64,000 nucleotides of DNA from Portunus trituberculatus (GCF_017591435.1 NC_059292.1:33586543-33650542); one strand, 5' to 3'. Positions 37,172 to 51,241 are shown, counted from the first letter of the stretch. The notes: a model not told the origin generated them from the sequence alone. Numbers and translations: made by a program.

Positions 37172-37234
<63 letters not shown>
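37172..37234. repeat. (CT)n-(GT)n compound microsatellite at a LINE tail
   Basis: About 16 bp of CT followed by about 47 bp of GT, directly after the LINE 3' end. Confidence 0.95.
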
Positions 37235-37236
<2 letters not shown>

Positions 37237-37552
37237 ATCCTCAAAATGCTGCTGTTCACCATCTCCACAGCTCAACTCATTCTCCACACTATCACTACAC
37301 TTACTCTTGAATCTATTCCGAGGACAAGCACCTTTCACATAATTATCCCTGTCTGTATCCTGTGTCGTGGCCTTTTATTCCATGTCCAGACCTCAGCTTT
37401 ATATCCTACTGCTGGAGTTACTATTTCATCCCAAAGTGCTTTTAAACCTCAATGTTCGCTGTCCCTCCTCTTATAATGTGCCAAAACGATCTCACTTTCA
37501 AACTCCCTTTCTGGTCCCTGCTTCTATATTTGCCCACAGAGAGACCAGGATA
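37235..37552. other. Unique sequence, nothing recognised
   Basis: C/T-rich plus strand, no gene seen. Confidence 0.35.
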
Positions 37553-37773
37553 TTAACCCCTTCAGTACCATGACGCGTCTTCATATTCATTCTGCTTACA
37601 TAGTGATTTTATACAGCTTCAGAAATTTATGTGAGCGATTGAAATAGTGAAGATTGTGGCTATTAATCTTCTGATGTTCATAGACCCTATCTAATGTAAC
37701 AAAAAAAAGAAAAAAAAGTCTAATCGTACACAACTCTCAAGGTAAAGATGTGTCCCAGCATTGGAGAGGATAA
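37553..37773 (+). mobile_element. piggyBac-like MITE, copy 2 (inverted relative to copy 1)
   Basis: Begins TTAA then CCCCTTCAGTACCATGACGC and follows the reverse complement of copy 1 along its length. Shared landmarks include GATTTTATACAGCTT, ATTAATCTT, CATAGACCCT and GTCTAAT. The right terminus is eroded (AGCATTGGAGAGGATAA in place of the expected inverted end and TTAA). More diverged than copy 1, hence probably an older or independently decayed insertion. Confidence 0.7.
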
Positions 37774-38065
37774 AGGCCTTCCTCCCGTTAAGGTGGATTG
37801 GAACTAGTTTAAATTTCAAACGAATTCCCTTCCTTCTTCCATTTTTCTTGAGGTTTACAACACGTCACGTCTCCAGTAAGCTAGTCTTAATTTTTCAATA
37901 TGTTCTCTATTTATTTACTAAGAAAAATGTTACATGGTAATCATATTTTCTAAAACTTTCATTCAGGATCAGTCATCCTTAGTATGCTGAAGCCTTCATA
38001 ATTACGAAACTTGGCTTTCATAGCTCTTAAAGCTCCACCTCGGAACAATATGACCAGGGGAAGCA

Positions 38066-38066
<1 letters not shown>
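37774..38066. other. Unique sequence, nothing recognised
   Basis: AT-rich; no feature. Confidence 0.35.

Positions 38067-38102
<36 letters not shown>
38067..38102. repeat. (CA)n microsatellite 5' of a SINE
   Basis: About 18 CA units end exactly at the SINE-A head. Confidence 0.94.
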
Positions 38103-38104
<2 letters not shown>

Positions 38105-38386
38105 GCGTAGTGTAGTGGTTAGCACGCTCGACTCACAATCGAGAGGGTCCGGGTTCGAATCCTGGAAAGCGCCGAGGCAAATGGGCAAGCCTCTTAATGT
38201 GTGGTCCCTGTTCACCTAGCAGTAAATAGGTACGGGATGTAACTCGAGGGGTTGTGGCCTCGCTTTCCCGGTGTGTGGAGTGTGGTGTGGTCTCAGTCCT
38301 ACCTGATGATCGGTCACTACGAGCTCTGAGCTCTTTCCGTAGAAGAAAAACTGGCTTAGTGACCAGCAGACGACCGGGGTGAATAA
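38103..38386 (+). mobile_element. tRNA-Val-like SINE (SINE-A, copy 3)
   Basis: Full head and body: TAGTGTAGTGGTTAGCACGC, loop CTCACAA, B-box GGGTTCGAATCC. It ends GACCGGGGTGAATAACACAC. The 3' part differs from copies 1 and 2 (TCTTTCCGTAGAAGAAAAAC, then TGGCTTAGTGACC), so it is a sequence variant of the family. Confidence 0.88.
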
Positions 38387-38403
38387 CACACACACACATC
38401 TCT

Positions 38404-38507
38404 GATGTTGATGTGGTCTCAGTCCTACCCGAAGATCGGTCTATGAGCTCTGAGCTCACTCCGTAATGGGGAAGACTGGCTGGGTGACCAGCAGGCGACC
38501 GAGGCGA

Positions 38508-38511
<4 letters not shown>
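38404..38511 (+). mobile_element. SINE-A 3' fragment (copy 4)
   Basis: Only the last 105 bp or so of SINE-A, from ATGTGGTCTCAGTCCTACCC to GAGGCGAATTACACAC, separated from copy 3 by a short (CA)n. Either a 5'-truncated insertion or the product of recombination inside a tandem SINE pair. Confidence 0.82.
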
Positions 38512-38552
<41 letters not shown>

Positions 38553-38578
38553 TTATTCTCTCTCTCTCTCTCTCTCTC
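38512..38578. repeat. (CA)n then (CT)n
   Basis: About 40 bp of CA form the tail of the SINE fragment; a 23-bp CT run follows after TTTATT. Confidence 0.94.
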
Positions 38579-39551
38579 ATATACAAACACTACATTCTCA
38601 TCAGACTTTCCATAAATACTTTTTAAACCTTCGTTTCCCTTCATCTGCTCGTAAAAGAGCACAGCGGTGAAAGAATGGCCTTAAAGATCCGTAAAGTCGA
38701 CGGCAACTTACGGCGAGTATCATAATTTTTTTTCTTATGCAGGAGAGGGACTGGCCAAGGAGAAAAAGCGAAAAAGAAAGACCCACTAAATTCTTATTTC
38801 GATCTCGGGCGAGAATAATATTTTCCAATAATATCTTGTCGAAGGAAAAGGAGGGACCACCTCTCTCTTTCTCTTCCTCTCCATCTCTGAGCTACACGAC
38901 ATTATTGAAATGATGTTTTGCTAAGCATGTGAATGTAATTGATATTTGTTACCTTTTAAAGGAAGATGGATGGTCACTTAATGAAGTTAGGTATGAAAGT
39001 AAATGTTAATAAAATAATGATTTCCTCTGAGTAAGAAAATATCACTTTTATATATCAAACATCAAATCTTGGCAGAGACGTCAGCGTTGAGGATGCAAAT
39101 AATGAAGAACAAAGCGATATGTCGTATAAGACACGAGTAAAACGACAGTAGTGCTGTAATGGAGAGAACGAGTTTCCAGTGAAGAGGAATGTTACACGAG
39201 GTGATACAACTTCCTAGAACTTTTCGCTTACTGCTTAAGACAGGACAGTTTTCACTAGTTATTATGAAAACGAAATGGATAAAAACACCGCATGAGTTGC
39301 CGATTTCAGGCCAATGAGGATACATATTAAAAGAGAAAACTTTCCATCAATTTTATTATTCTATTAAACCATAAAAAGTGAGAATACATTTATATAGGGA
39401 GTTTCATAACACGTCAGTTTAGCAAAGCAACTCCTTGGCAAAATATTAGTCCTGGAATAGGAAGAGACAGAACAGAGGCGGAACGCAGATGCAATGTTGT
39501 ACTAATGAATGATTGTGAGATGTTATTCACTTCATTGATTTCAAAGGCGGT
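38579..39551. other. Unique sequence, nothing recognised
   Basis: Frames of up to 87 codons without motifs. Confidence 0.4.
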
Positions 39552-39830
<279 letters not shown>

Positions 39831-39991
39831 TTTTCTGTGCGACACATACCGTACAAAAACCTATTTCTAGTAATAAAAAATAATTGTAGCCATATTTTGC
39901 GAAATCTACGTATGAGACCTTACTCTGCAGAACTTGTTGACAAGAAAGAAATGACAGTCGTCCTCTGAAGCAGTTTGATCATCTTCATCCT

Positions 39992-39992
<1 letters not shown>

Positions 39993-40062
<70 letters not shown>
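39993..40062. repeat. (CA)n microsatellite, 70 bp
   Basis: Pure CA run. Confidence 0.97.
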
Positions 40063-40065
<3 letters not shown>

Positions 40066-40331
40066 GAAAAAAAAAATGACACGAATTCGTCTTAAATATC
40101 AATACATCAATGAACAAATAATTCATTAATTAGAAAATGAATAAAATAAATATGTAAAACATATTGTACGTAATTTCGCGGGGCTAAGAGGGTGTGTGGG
40201 GTGCCTGGTCGGGACTCAGCGCCCCTTGATGGTGGCACAACTTTGCAATAGTTATTACACTGAATATCGTCACCAGCAATAGTTATTCCTTGTGTGAATC
40301 TGTTAAGAAAGTTCAAGCGTACAGGAGGTTT

Positions 40332-40333
<2 letters not shown>

Positions 40334-40379
<46 letters not shown>
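40334..40379. repeat. (CT)n microsatellite, 46 bp
   Basis: Pure CT run. Confidence 0.96.
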
Positions 40380-40381
<2 letters not shown>

Positions 40382-41495
40382 CACAAAAGCAAAACTACTC
40401 TTTTCTTCCTTCTATTGAGCGTTCAATGTTTTAGAAGTATTCTTTTAAGTTTGTCATTTTTATGTTTGAAGGAAATATCATTATTATTTCTTTAATCAAA
40501 TTTCCTTCAGATCGAAAATGAATTCAGCAGAGATCGTTTTGCCACACTTATTCACTTTTAACATCGTCAACTCTAACAGACTTTGGCAAGGTCAAGGTCG
40601 CTGCCGCTTCCCTTGATCGACTGTGGGTCCGAGGAGGGAGGTTAGTCGATCACTTCGGTCAACTCATTACGTTCATTGTGTCCACGTTCCGTTATGAATG
40701 GAGCCTGAATTAAGTTCATATATTCCTGGGTTGATATGTCACCTTTGGATAACCCTGGAATCACATCCCATACACATTCTCCCTCGGTTTTCATCACATT
40801 TCCCTCGCGGTCTGACCGTGACGTTATCATTGCAAGGGTTCCTCTTGTGGACGAAAACAGCCTCGCATTGGCGCCGAGAAACCCAGGAATCTAGCAGCAG
40901 GCAGCTTTCAGTGTGTTCGGAGGCCGTGGGATCTCAGCCTTACCCTGACGACGGCACCTCGCGTTCCAACGTCTCCGTGGCTGATTGGCGGGTCGATACC
41001 ACCAACGCCACTACTGGCCCGCTGTTGCTGACAATCAGTTGCAGTTTAAGGATATAAGTGTACGAGCAACAGTATTATACGAAACGGATATGCATGAAAC
41101 TCGCTATGTTATAAAAAAGGATGAGAGAAAAAAATATGAACAGAAAAACCAAACAAGAACGTGATAACACAGATGTACTATTATCACGGTTTTGTTTGAA
41201 CGATCGTCATGATTGTTAAGAAAAAGAGTGGGCAGTATAACAATTCCAGTTGTTGACCATCATTCTTATAATCAATTCATTTATCTTCCATACTCTCCGT
41301 TCACAAGTATGAACTAGTGAGGCGGGAGGCAAGGAGGCGGGTGGCGGAGAGGCAGACAGTCCCGTAAAAACCAGCCTGGCCAAGGCGAGGTTTGTCTGCT
41401 TTCATCCAACCGTTCTGCCTTGCTCTACACAACTCACTTTTTGCTTTGCTTTCCAGTGTCTCTTTACTTATTAAGCCACTACTTGTCTCATAATT

Positions 41496-41498
<3 letters not shown>
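40380..41498. other. Unique sequence with an unassigned 119-codon frame (40698-41057, plus)
   Basis: The 3' two-thirds of this frame (40840-41040) is GC-richer and non-repetitive, which is unusual here. No domain, signal peptide or splice pair can be named. A short exon is possible but unsupported. Confidence 0.25.

Positions 41499-41569
<71 letters not shown>
41499..41569. repeat. (CT)n microsatellite, 71 bp
   Basis: Pure CT run. Confidence 0.97.
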
Positions 41570-41573
<4 letters not shown>

Positions 41574-43220
41574 TTTGCAATATTCATCCATTACGTACTT
41601 CAAGTAAAAATATATATTTCTCTCTTATTCTCTCTTTCATTCTATCTGTCTATTTCATTGGCTTTATTATTCTAAATTTATTGGTTATGTTTTTTCCCTT
41701 CCCTCTTCAATTGCGTTTCGTGCCTTCCATCGACTAAAAGCCATTTGTCTTTTTATGATGGTTCTCTCTATATTCTTTTCTTTTTCCTACAACTTTCTTT
41801 TCTTTCCCGTCTTTCCTACCATACGTTTCAATTCATTTGTGAATAACTCTTTACATCAGTTTCTTTTTTTTTTTTTTTCACGTGCACTTCACTCCCTACA
41901 CCCTTATCTTTCTGTGTTTCTCAAGCAGCAATGGAAGACTGCTTTGAACAGCAAGATTCACAGGCCATAGTATCGTCCTTCATCACCAGTTCGTATATCT
42001 AGATATCAAGCATTCACCAGTAATATTTTTCTCTCTATTTTCGCAGCATATTTACTGATATTTTTCTCCTTTTTTCCTGTCTTATATTCATAGAGCTATT
42101 CTCAACTTTTCCAATATATGTATTTCCCTTCTATCACATTTTCGTCTTATTTCTTGTCTTCACTCTGATATCAAACAAAGCAACAAACAATGATGAAACT
42201 AAGGCTCAACTTTTTAACTTCATCAAGGCGCCTAGGATGAAGACCCCGAAGAAACTCAATAACGCTCGCCCGTGCACATACTGAGAGAAAAAAGAAAAAA
42301 AAAAAAGAAAAAGGAAAAAAAAATATATTCTGTTTCCTTTCTACATCCTACTCGCCCTCAAAGGAAACAAACACGACCATTTCGCTACTTCTCTTGTTTT
42401 CATGGAACACACCAGAACGAGATTCCAACTTGACCTTTTCTTTTTTATATTTCTTGAGTAACCTATTACATACGTATATTGTGCTTTATATTTTCGCTAA
42501 GCGTTCCTAATATCAAGGATGCCTTTCAACACGCGTATTTCAACATTCATGTAGAATATGACTAACTTCATTCACTTTACGAGCTTCTTCACCCAGAACT
42601 CCAATTTTCGTGGCAGCCAAGGAGAGATTTGGTGCCGGTGTTAAAGAAGGCATCTCCATCACGCCCTGCAACGTCTCCCGTAGTATTAGCTCACGTGAAA
42701 CTATATTAGTTTATGTTAATTAAGCTAACAATGTGAATATAGATTCCACAAAATTACCTAGCGTTAAACATGATGAACTTCTCGACACTCAGAAAAAACA
42801 AACAAACAAACAATAAACGTTGAAAACGAACTACTGTTTTCTGCTCCGTCAATAATCCTTGATATAGTCCTTACTACACGACAGCTACATCCTGTGTGGC
42901 TTCTAGTCAGTGGCCTACAGTGTAGCATGTTCCAATGCAACAGCTACAGTACATCCTGTCTACCCTGTTTGCGTTTCTTGACCTGTTTCCAGCACCAATG
43001 TGCCTCGCTGTTGTCCATCTCAGGTTGACGTGATGCCTTATAAATATGTCCCCGCGTCCTGTCCTTGATATTGGTTCCCGCGCCTAACATAAGACGGCTC
43101 ATCTCATTCAGATCAGTTACTACTGGAGATTATTTGACGTGGAATCTCACAGCATATTTCACTGGTAAGTGCAAACCAGAAAACGTTCTGTTACTATTAC
43201 CATCATTCAATACAACTACT
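41570..43220. other. 1.65 kb of unique sequence, no gene recognised
   Basis: T-rich to 42180, with A-rich runs near 42290-42320. No long frame and no dispersed repeat recognised. Confidence 0.4.
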
Positions 43221-43306
43221 CCTGCCGCTATTACTATTAATATTACTACTATTAAAACAACTACTGGTGTTGCTACTATTACTACTACTACTATTACTAC
43301 TACTAT

Positions 43307-43382
<76 letters not shown>

Positions 43383-43515
43383 GCTACTGCTACTGTTACT
43401 GCTGCTGCTATTGCTGCTGCTGCTACTACTACTACTACTGCTACTGTTACTGCTACTACTGCTACTGCTGCTGCTGCTGCTAAAACACTGCTGCTGCTGC
43501 TGCTGCTGCTGCTGC

Positions 43516-43566
<51 letters not shown>

Positions 43567-43570
43567 GCAG

Positions 43571-43609
<39 letters not shown>

Positions 43610-43612
43610 AAT
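43221..43612. repeat. (ACT)n/(GCT)n trinucleotide tract, about 390 bp
   Basis: Blocks of ACT alternate with GCT (equivalently CTG/CAG), including about 28 CTG-type units at 43484-43568, and end with an ACT block. Poly-Thr, poly-Leu, poly-Ala, poly-Cys and poly-Ser/Gln frames are artefacts of the repeat. Confidence 0.97.
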
Positions 43613-44460
<848 letters not shown>

Positions 44461-44586
44461 TACCATGTGCTTGAGAAAGAAGAGTTGCATTTCAGTCCAG
44501 TCTAGTCCAGAATGGAATTTCATGGACTCTGTGTTTACATTCATTGCAATGTGCATGACTTTCACGATGTGATGAACTGCCTTCAC

Positions 44587-45291
<705 letters not shown>

Positions 45292-45334
<43 letters not shown>
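45292..45334. repeat. (CT)n microsatellite, 43 bp
   Basis: Pure CT run. Confidence 0.95.
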
Positions 45335-45335
<1 letters not shown>

Positions 45336-45477
45336 GAACTCAACAGCTATTTATCTTATTCTTTAATTGCACATACACATATACAATGGGTGTCTTAATT
45401 ATTACCTATCATGTGCAAAACTAAAACAAAAATCTTCCACCAATAAAAAGTGATAGTTAAAGAATTGTAGCTAAAAT

Positions 45478-45478
45478 C

Positions 45479-45528
<50 letters not shown>
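45478..45528. repeat. (AAT)n microsatellite, 51 bp
   Basis: Seventeen AAT units. Confidence 0.96.
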
Positions 45529-45529
<1 letters not shown>

Positions 45530-47737
45530 TATCCTGTACCGGGCGGTGAATACTAACTGGGCTGCAGGAAAGGCGCCGCGCTGAGAGGACCTTCTGGCAT
45601 ACTAATTTTGCAGCCGCGTCCCTCAACGTTTATAAATAGCAGTCTTCGCGAATAGACGATCTCGATGCTTCATGGGAGAACGCTTTTACTTCTCTTTTTC
45701 TACAATTACTCCTTCCTTTCTTCCTTCCTTCTAGTTTTTCTAATTGTTCCTTTTCTCCATCTCCTTTTTCTAATTTACATATATTATTTCTTGGTTGACT
45801 ATGATATCCTACTTCTTCATTCTTTGCTGTTTTCGCTCTTACGGACACCCTGTTCCACTCGCACTAATGTTGACGTATTTTTCTCGACTTTTTTTGATGT
45901 ATTGTAATTGGTATTTATTAGGCTTCTCACTCTTTAATTCGTCTCCTCCAACTTTACATCATTCAAAGTATTCATTCAATTTCCCCTCCATTTTAATTTG
46001 ACGCTTGATTTCTACCCTATTGTTTATAATTATTGCCTTTTTTTTTTTTTCTGAAATAAGTTTCTTCCATTTTCTGTTTCTTTTGCTAATTCACACCGGA
46101 TCTTTCCTTTTCCTTTTCTTCGCCTCTGCTTTCCGGTCGTTTGTTAAAATATTCGATACCACTTATGAACATTTTCTCCTCGAGCGTTTTTTGTTTACAT
46201 ATATATCTTTATTCGCATTTTTCTCACTGTTCTCAGCATTAATTGTTCATTCATCCCTCTCTTAGTCGTCCTCGTTCTTGCACTCGGCTACACAGGAAGG
46301 ACAGTTAGTGTCACTTGCATATGGAAAGCGTCTGCTCCATTTTTCCACCGTTTTTTGCTGAAGGAACGTGACGCCGGATATAGTTATGAAGGAGGTGAAG
46401 GCGCCCGCCCACGGTGAGAGATTAGACTCTTCCATTAGACCTTCACAGGCTTCTTTACCTCAACGACTCGCTCCAGGCGGCTGTCACTCCTCCACCACCA
46501 TTCCGTGTTAATTAATGGACAAACATTTATATATGTCGACTAGAAATTGGCTTGAAAAGTACTTCCAAGGATACTGTTCACGTCTACTGACACGACACCG
46601 TGTTTGGGTTTTCGAGAGTGAGAAAGAGAAGCCTCCCGGCACGAGACTAATGGACGAATCGTGTCGCGAGTTTTTTTTACGTGGAGAAAAGAACGTTTTC
46701 TTGTGTCCTTGTTATTATGCGTCGCTGAGGAGAGGTGGAGGAAGGATACGGAGGTAGATGTTAGATGCCTAGTCGGTGAAAAATGAAGACATGGGTATGT
46801 ACTGTGAAGGAAGTGGCAAGACGACATTATTAAAGACAGGCGCTGTCACAAAGGAGTAATTTCTGTCATCACATCTTTCTCCCACACATCGTTTTGTGCG
46901 ACCACGAGACTGATTAAAAAAGTCCCTGACGAGCATACCCTTGAGAGAGAACTTTCTTCCACTGACAAGATGGGATGAATGAGGCTACGAGTGGCATCAT
47001 CTGTGTGCGGCAAGTGGAGGTCGTCAAGAGGCCCGTGCACTGGCACTGGTCCCTCTGCTCCCCTCCTTATATTTACTGCGTGGCTCAGGTGCCGAAAGAA
47101 TGGCTTCATTTTTCTAGGCCTAATCAGGTGAGCGGCAACTATGAGGCACTCTGGACCCTACGTGTGGAGGACAGAGGAGCGGTGCAAATATGAAGTGAAG
47201 AAGGGAGAAGGGACGGGGAAGGAAAAATGAGAACACAGTAAATATGGGACGATAAGAGAATAGGGAAGAAAAGTGTAAGGAGAGAAGAGAAGAAAACTTC
47301 ATAAAGGAGGAAGAAAATTCTTTAATCAAAACAGCAAACATGCAAGCTGTTGGCAAACACAAGGACACTGAATATTCCTTTTTCTTAGCAAGGATAACAA
47401 CAATCTTGCAACAAGTCCTGCCAGTCATCAAAGGTTTGAAATTTTCATTTTTAAAAGCGTCATTCTAATGTTTTAATATTTCACTAATATATTTTAGAAA
47501 GGTATGAACACAATTTATTTACTGATTTCAGTGAGACATTTAATGATCTTAATAGATGAACTATATTGTCATAATTCTTATACAAAAACAAGTGTCATTC
47601 ATATATCCACCTAATGTGTGTATGAGATACTGCACCATTACACGAAATAACTCAGTGCTCTAAAATCTGCTAAATGGGTAACCGTGGCGTGTTGAAAATG
47701 CTCATTATATGTGGTGTAGGAAATGTGGCGGAACGCT

Positions 47738-47739
<2 letters not shown>
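45529..47739. other. 2.2 kb of unique sequence, no gene recognised
   Basis: T-rich plus strand at 45680-46260 yields hydrophobic chance frames. Further frames of 80-103 codons (46515-47431, both strands) overlap each other and have no motifs. Confidence 0.4.

Positions 47740-47801
<62 letters not shown>
47740..47801. repeat. (CA)n microsatellite, 62 bp
   Basis: Pure CA run. Confidence 0.97.
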
Positions 47802-47804
<3 letters not shown>

Positions 47805-48036
47805 GTGCCAACGGTGCGCAGTCCCATACAGGTGGTGGGAGTGTTATAAACAGAAAGCACAGCCACGCCTGGTACACGAGGCCACGCAAGGATCATCTCT
47901 ACATGCAGGATTTTCTCTCCATTGAAATAATAAACCCAGACAAATGAGAAAAAATAATTGACAAATTCGATTGAAATGAATCAACATTCAATTAACATTT
48001 TCCTTAACTACTTTTCTTTTAACAATAAAATTATTA

Positions 48037-48038
<2 letters not shown>

Positions 48039-48098
<60 letters not shown>
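48039..48098. repeat. (CT)n microsatellite, 60 bp
   Basis: Pure CT run. Confidence 0.97.
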
Positions 48099-48102
<4 letters not shown>

Positions 48103-48409
48103 ATTTTCCCTTTGAAATTTACTGAGCCATATCCTCTTTCCTCTTGTCTCCCCTTCCTCTTTCCCTTCCCCTTCACTGCTTGTCTTTCTTCCAGTCCCCT
48201 CCTTCTCATCCTCCTCTTTTTTCTTTCCCTTCCTGTTATCATGGACTGTTCTTTTCTGCTCTTTATCTTTGACAGTTTATTTTTTATTTTTATTCATGCA
48301 CAGCCATTCGCGAGACACACCCCCTCTCGTGAGTCTTTCTGCCATTCTCTCCTGACAGTCTGTATGTCTATATGGCTAGTCCCCCACCTCCCTCTCACTC
48401 TCACTCTCT

Positions 48410-48412
48410 TTC

Positions 48413-48507
<95 letters not shown>
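48410..48507. repeat. (GTCT)n-(CT)n compound microsatellite
   Basis: About sixteen GTCT units pass into a 30-bp CT run. Confidence 0.96.
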
Positions 48508-48509
<2 letters not shown>

Positions 48510-49187
48510 TAATGCCGCGATATAGGAGGTGCAGGAGCCAAGTCCGCGTGGCGTAATTAAGCCGGCAACCTTTACTGGCACTCCCAGCTTGGAATATGAT
48601 AACGCGCTCTCTTCCTTTCCGCTTCCAACAAAATCTCGCAACATTTTCTTACTCGTAATGAGAAGAATTGCTTCGTGCCAGTTATTATGTGTGATTTCTT
48701 CTATATTTCCTGTACAGTTGAATGAGAAAGGAGAAATGTTAAATGTATGACATGTTCGTTTATAATACATAAATATAGAATCTGGTTTAATATAATTTTT
48801 GTTGAAACGCTGATTAGCAAAAAAAAAAAAAAAAAAATGTAAAACAATACCGATTACCTTAAATGCAACACTGAATCACATAATACAATTACAACGTTGA
48901 TGCTATCGCTACCACAGCCATTGTTACGACAAGTATTTGTTGTGATGGGCAAACATTACGAAAACTTTCATGGTGTCACCTTCACTGCGTCTATATTTTG
49001 TTTAGATACGTAAGTGTGTGACAGTAGTACTAATCTTCAGTGAAGCAGAGTAGTTCAAGCAAGGACGATGAAGCAAGGTCTTGTGAATGAAATTGGTTGC
49101 ACATGTCTCTGTCTCTCGTAATTTTCTTTACTAATACATTGTACAATTTTGAGGTGAGGGTGGTGATGTCGTCTGGATGCAGATGGT
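48508..49187. other. Unique sequence, nothing recognised
   Basis: A18 run near 48819; no gene. Confidence 0.4.
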
Positions 49188-49228
49188 GTGCGTGTGCGTG
49201 TGCGTGTGCGTGTGTGTGTGTGTGTGTG
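49188..49228. repeat. (GTGTGC)n-(GT)n short tract
   Basis: Four GTGTGC-type units then GT. Confidence 0.93.
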
Positions 49229-49522
49229 ATAATTGCATGACACGAGGGTCCATAGAGCAAGACAGAAACTTGTCAAACACACACGGATATTTCTTTGACG
49301 CTGCCAAGATATCGACTTCAAAAAATACATGCTGGCTTTTGACATCTCAAGGGAACAACTCTTAACTAGTATAGGAATTTTGGCGGTGCGGGAGTCGAGG
49401 GGAGGGGGAGGTGGTGCTGTGGTTTGGCCCAAAGAGGAAGGAAAGGATTCTGGACGCTACCCAAGAAACTGCCGACATGTGGTTCAGTACGTAGAGTCGA
49501 TTTTTTTCCATTCATTCATTCA

Positions 49523-49528
<6 letters not shown>

Positions 49529-49561
<33 letters not shown>
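49529..49561. repeat. (CT)n microsatellite, 33 bp
   Basis: Pure CT run. Confidence 0.95.
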
Positions 49562-49564
<3 letters not shown>

Positions 49565-51037
49565 AATTTAATCATTTTCATTCATTCCACTCGTCCCTTC
49601 TCCCGATTTGCCTTCCACTTTTCCTCTTTCTTTTGCTTCACAACCACTGATGAAGCCCTTAATTCAATCTGTCAAGAAATCACGTCCTCAGGACCTCATC
49701 AGGAATTTCATGGCAAAAAAAGAATTGGGCGAGACTCGGCAATAATTTCATGAGGTCTTGAAAATCTTGTAGTAAAGAAGAGAATTTCTGCATATTTTGT
49801 GCGAGGGATTCGAAGCCATGCTAATGAAATTTTTGGAATAGGAACACTTTACAAAGCATTAATGAATCATTATGAAAAAAATGTGGTTGTATGTAGAGAA
49901 ATGGGAGAATATGAATCTATTTATACATGCAATAAAAAAAAGAAAAGAAAAAAAAACACATGGTGACGAAACAAGCTGATCCTGGAGTACTGCAATCGAA
50001 ACGTTAGAGAATATTATAGCACTCTTTTAAATTCCAGTCACCAGTTGCATTACATAAAAAGACAATATATTATACTAATGTTTAGATGTTGTGGTGATGT
50101 CAGTGACCAAGATAACTGTGGACTCACCCCAAGCTCGCTGACATTACCATGTAGCTGAGAGGAGAGGGGAGGCATGGGACACAGGCTGTTTGCCAGTGCA
50201 GGATATTAACAGACAAGAGATGTCTCCTGAATTCGGGATGACTTGGTGCACAAGTGAGATCTGGCAGATATTGTATGTGTTCCGTTGTGAAGGTGTGTTC
50301 CCAGGATCTGGTAGGGGTCACCTGAGGCATATACTTCAGTGGCACGTTGTATTGTAATATCACACACACACACACAAAAAGAAAAGAAAACAATTTGCAT
50401 TACAGTTTACATTTAATTTTGTGCTTTTGTCATATGATAAATTAATTTCAGGAAAAACAGGAGTTAATATCTAATTCTACAGACAAAAACGTCAAAAGGC
50501 GATGGTAATGCAGGAAATACCATGCTCCTCAACATTGTACGTACATGTTTGTCAGTATCGGATTCCACAATTCTAAAAAGAAAATGGAAACCAAATCAAG
50601 TCCCTCGCATGACAAATCGAATGCTTGATGCACTGCGTTGGAAAATCAGGTTTCAGGATTTGGAATCTCTCCTGTTTGTTTCATCTTATAATAGAAAATA
50701 AACAGTCAGTGTTATTGCCAGGATTTGGCAAAACATAGTGTCGGTTCAAGGGATCTAGTGGAAAAAAATATGTCTGATCATTTGGCTATCTATTATCAGT
50801 TTATATGTACATCTACAATTGCGCGTAATCTGGCGTGTTCTGCATGTCGGATATTATTTTAAGATAGTACTGAGCCTACCTATCATCATCGGGTTCAGCC
50901 AATGCAAGATATTAGAAAGGGGGTAAAAAAATTGAACATGAAAGCAGCAAATTACAGTGTTCGTGCAAGGAAGACCAGGGAAAGAACATGGACACTCCTT
51001 GGTTACGAGTTGTAAAAGAAAAAGCAGAACACAAAAC
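49562..51037. other. Unique sequence upstream of an RTE-like remnant
   Basis: No frame or repeat recognised. Sequence just before 51038 may be further decayed LINE, but I cannot show it. Confidence 0.35.
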
Positions 51038-51241
51038 TCATGTTGTCTGGTCACGTTATGAGGAGAGATGAAGAGTGTGCGATGCGTCGAGAGATGGAAA
51101 TGCCGGTGCCGTAAAGGAGGTGGACGAGCTGAGAAGAAATGGAAAGACAACAAGAGGGAAGGCGTAAGAGAGAGAAGAAGAATATTTCCAAGACGTGATG
51201 AGAGATGGAAGCGGCTCACCCGCACCAGCGACCCTATCTGA
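51038..51241 (+). pseudogene. RTE-like LINE ORF2 C-terminal remnant
   Basis: The plus strand reads LMLSGHVMRRDEECAMRREM to a stop near 51116. In a shifted frame, RRRGRAEKKWKDN-like sequence follows, and then RWKRLTRTSDPI with a stop at 51239-51241. The order 'G-H-V-M-R-R ... G-R-x-x-K-K-W-K-D ... W-x-x-L-x-R-x-x-D-P' and termination at this point are typical of the last 60-70 residues of RTE-type reverse transcriptase proteins. At least two frame changes and one internal stop make it non-functional. Confidence 0.65.

Noticed and set aside
40698..41057. 119-codon plus-strand exon
   Set aside because: Locally GC-richer, yet I could not match any family or place convincing splice sites.
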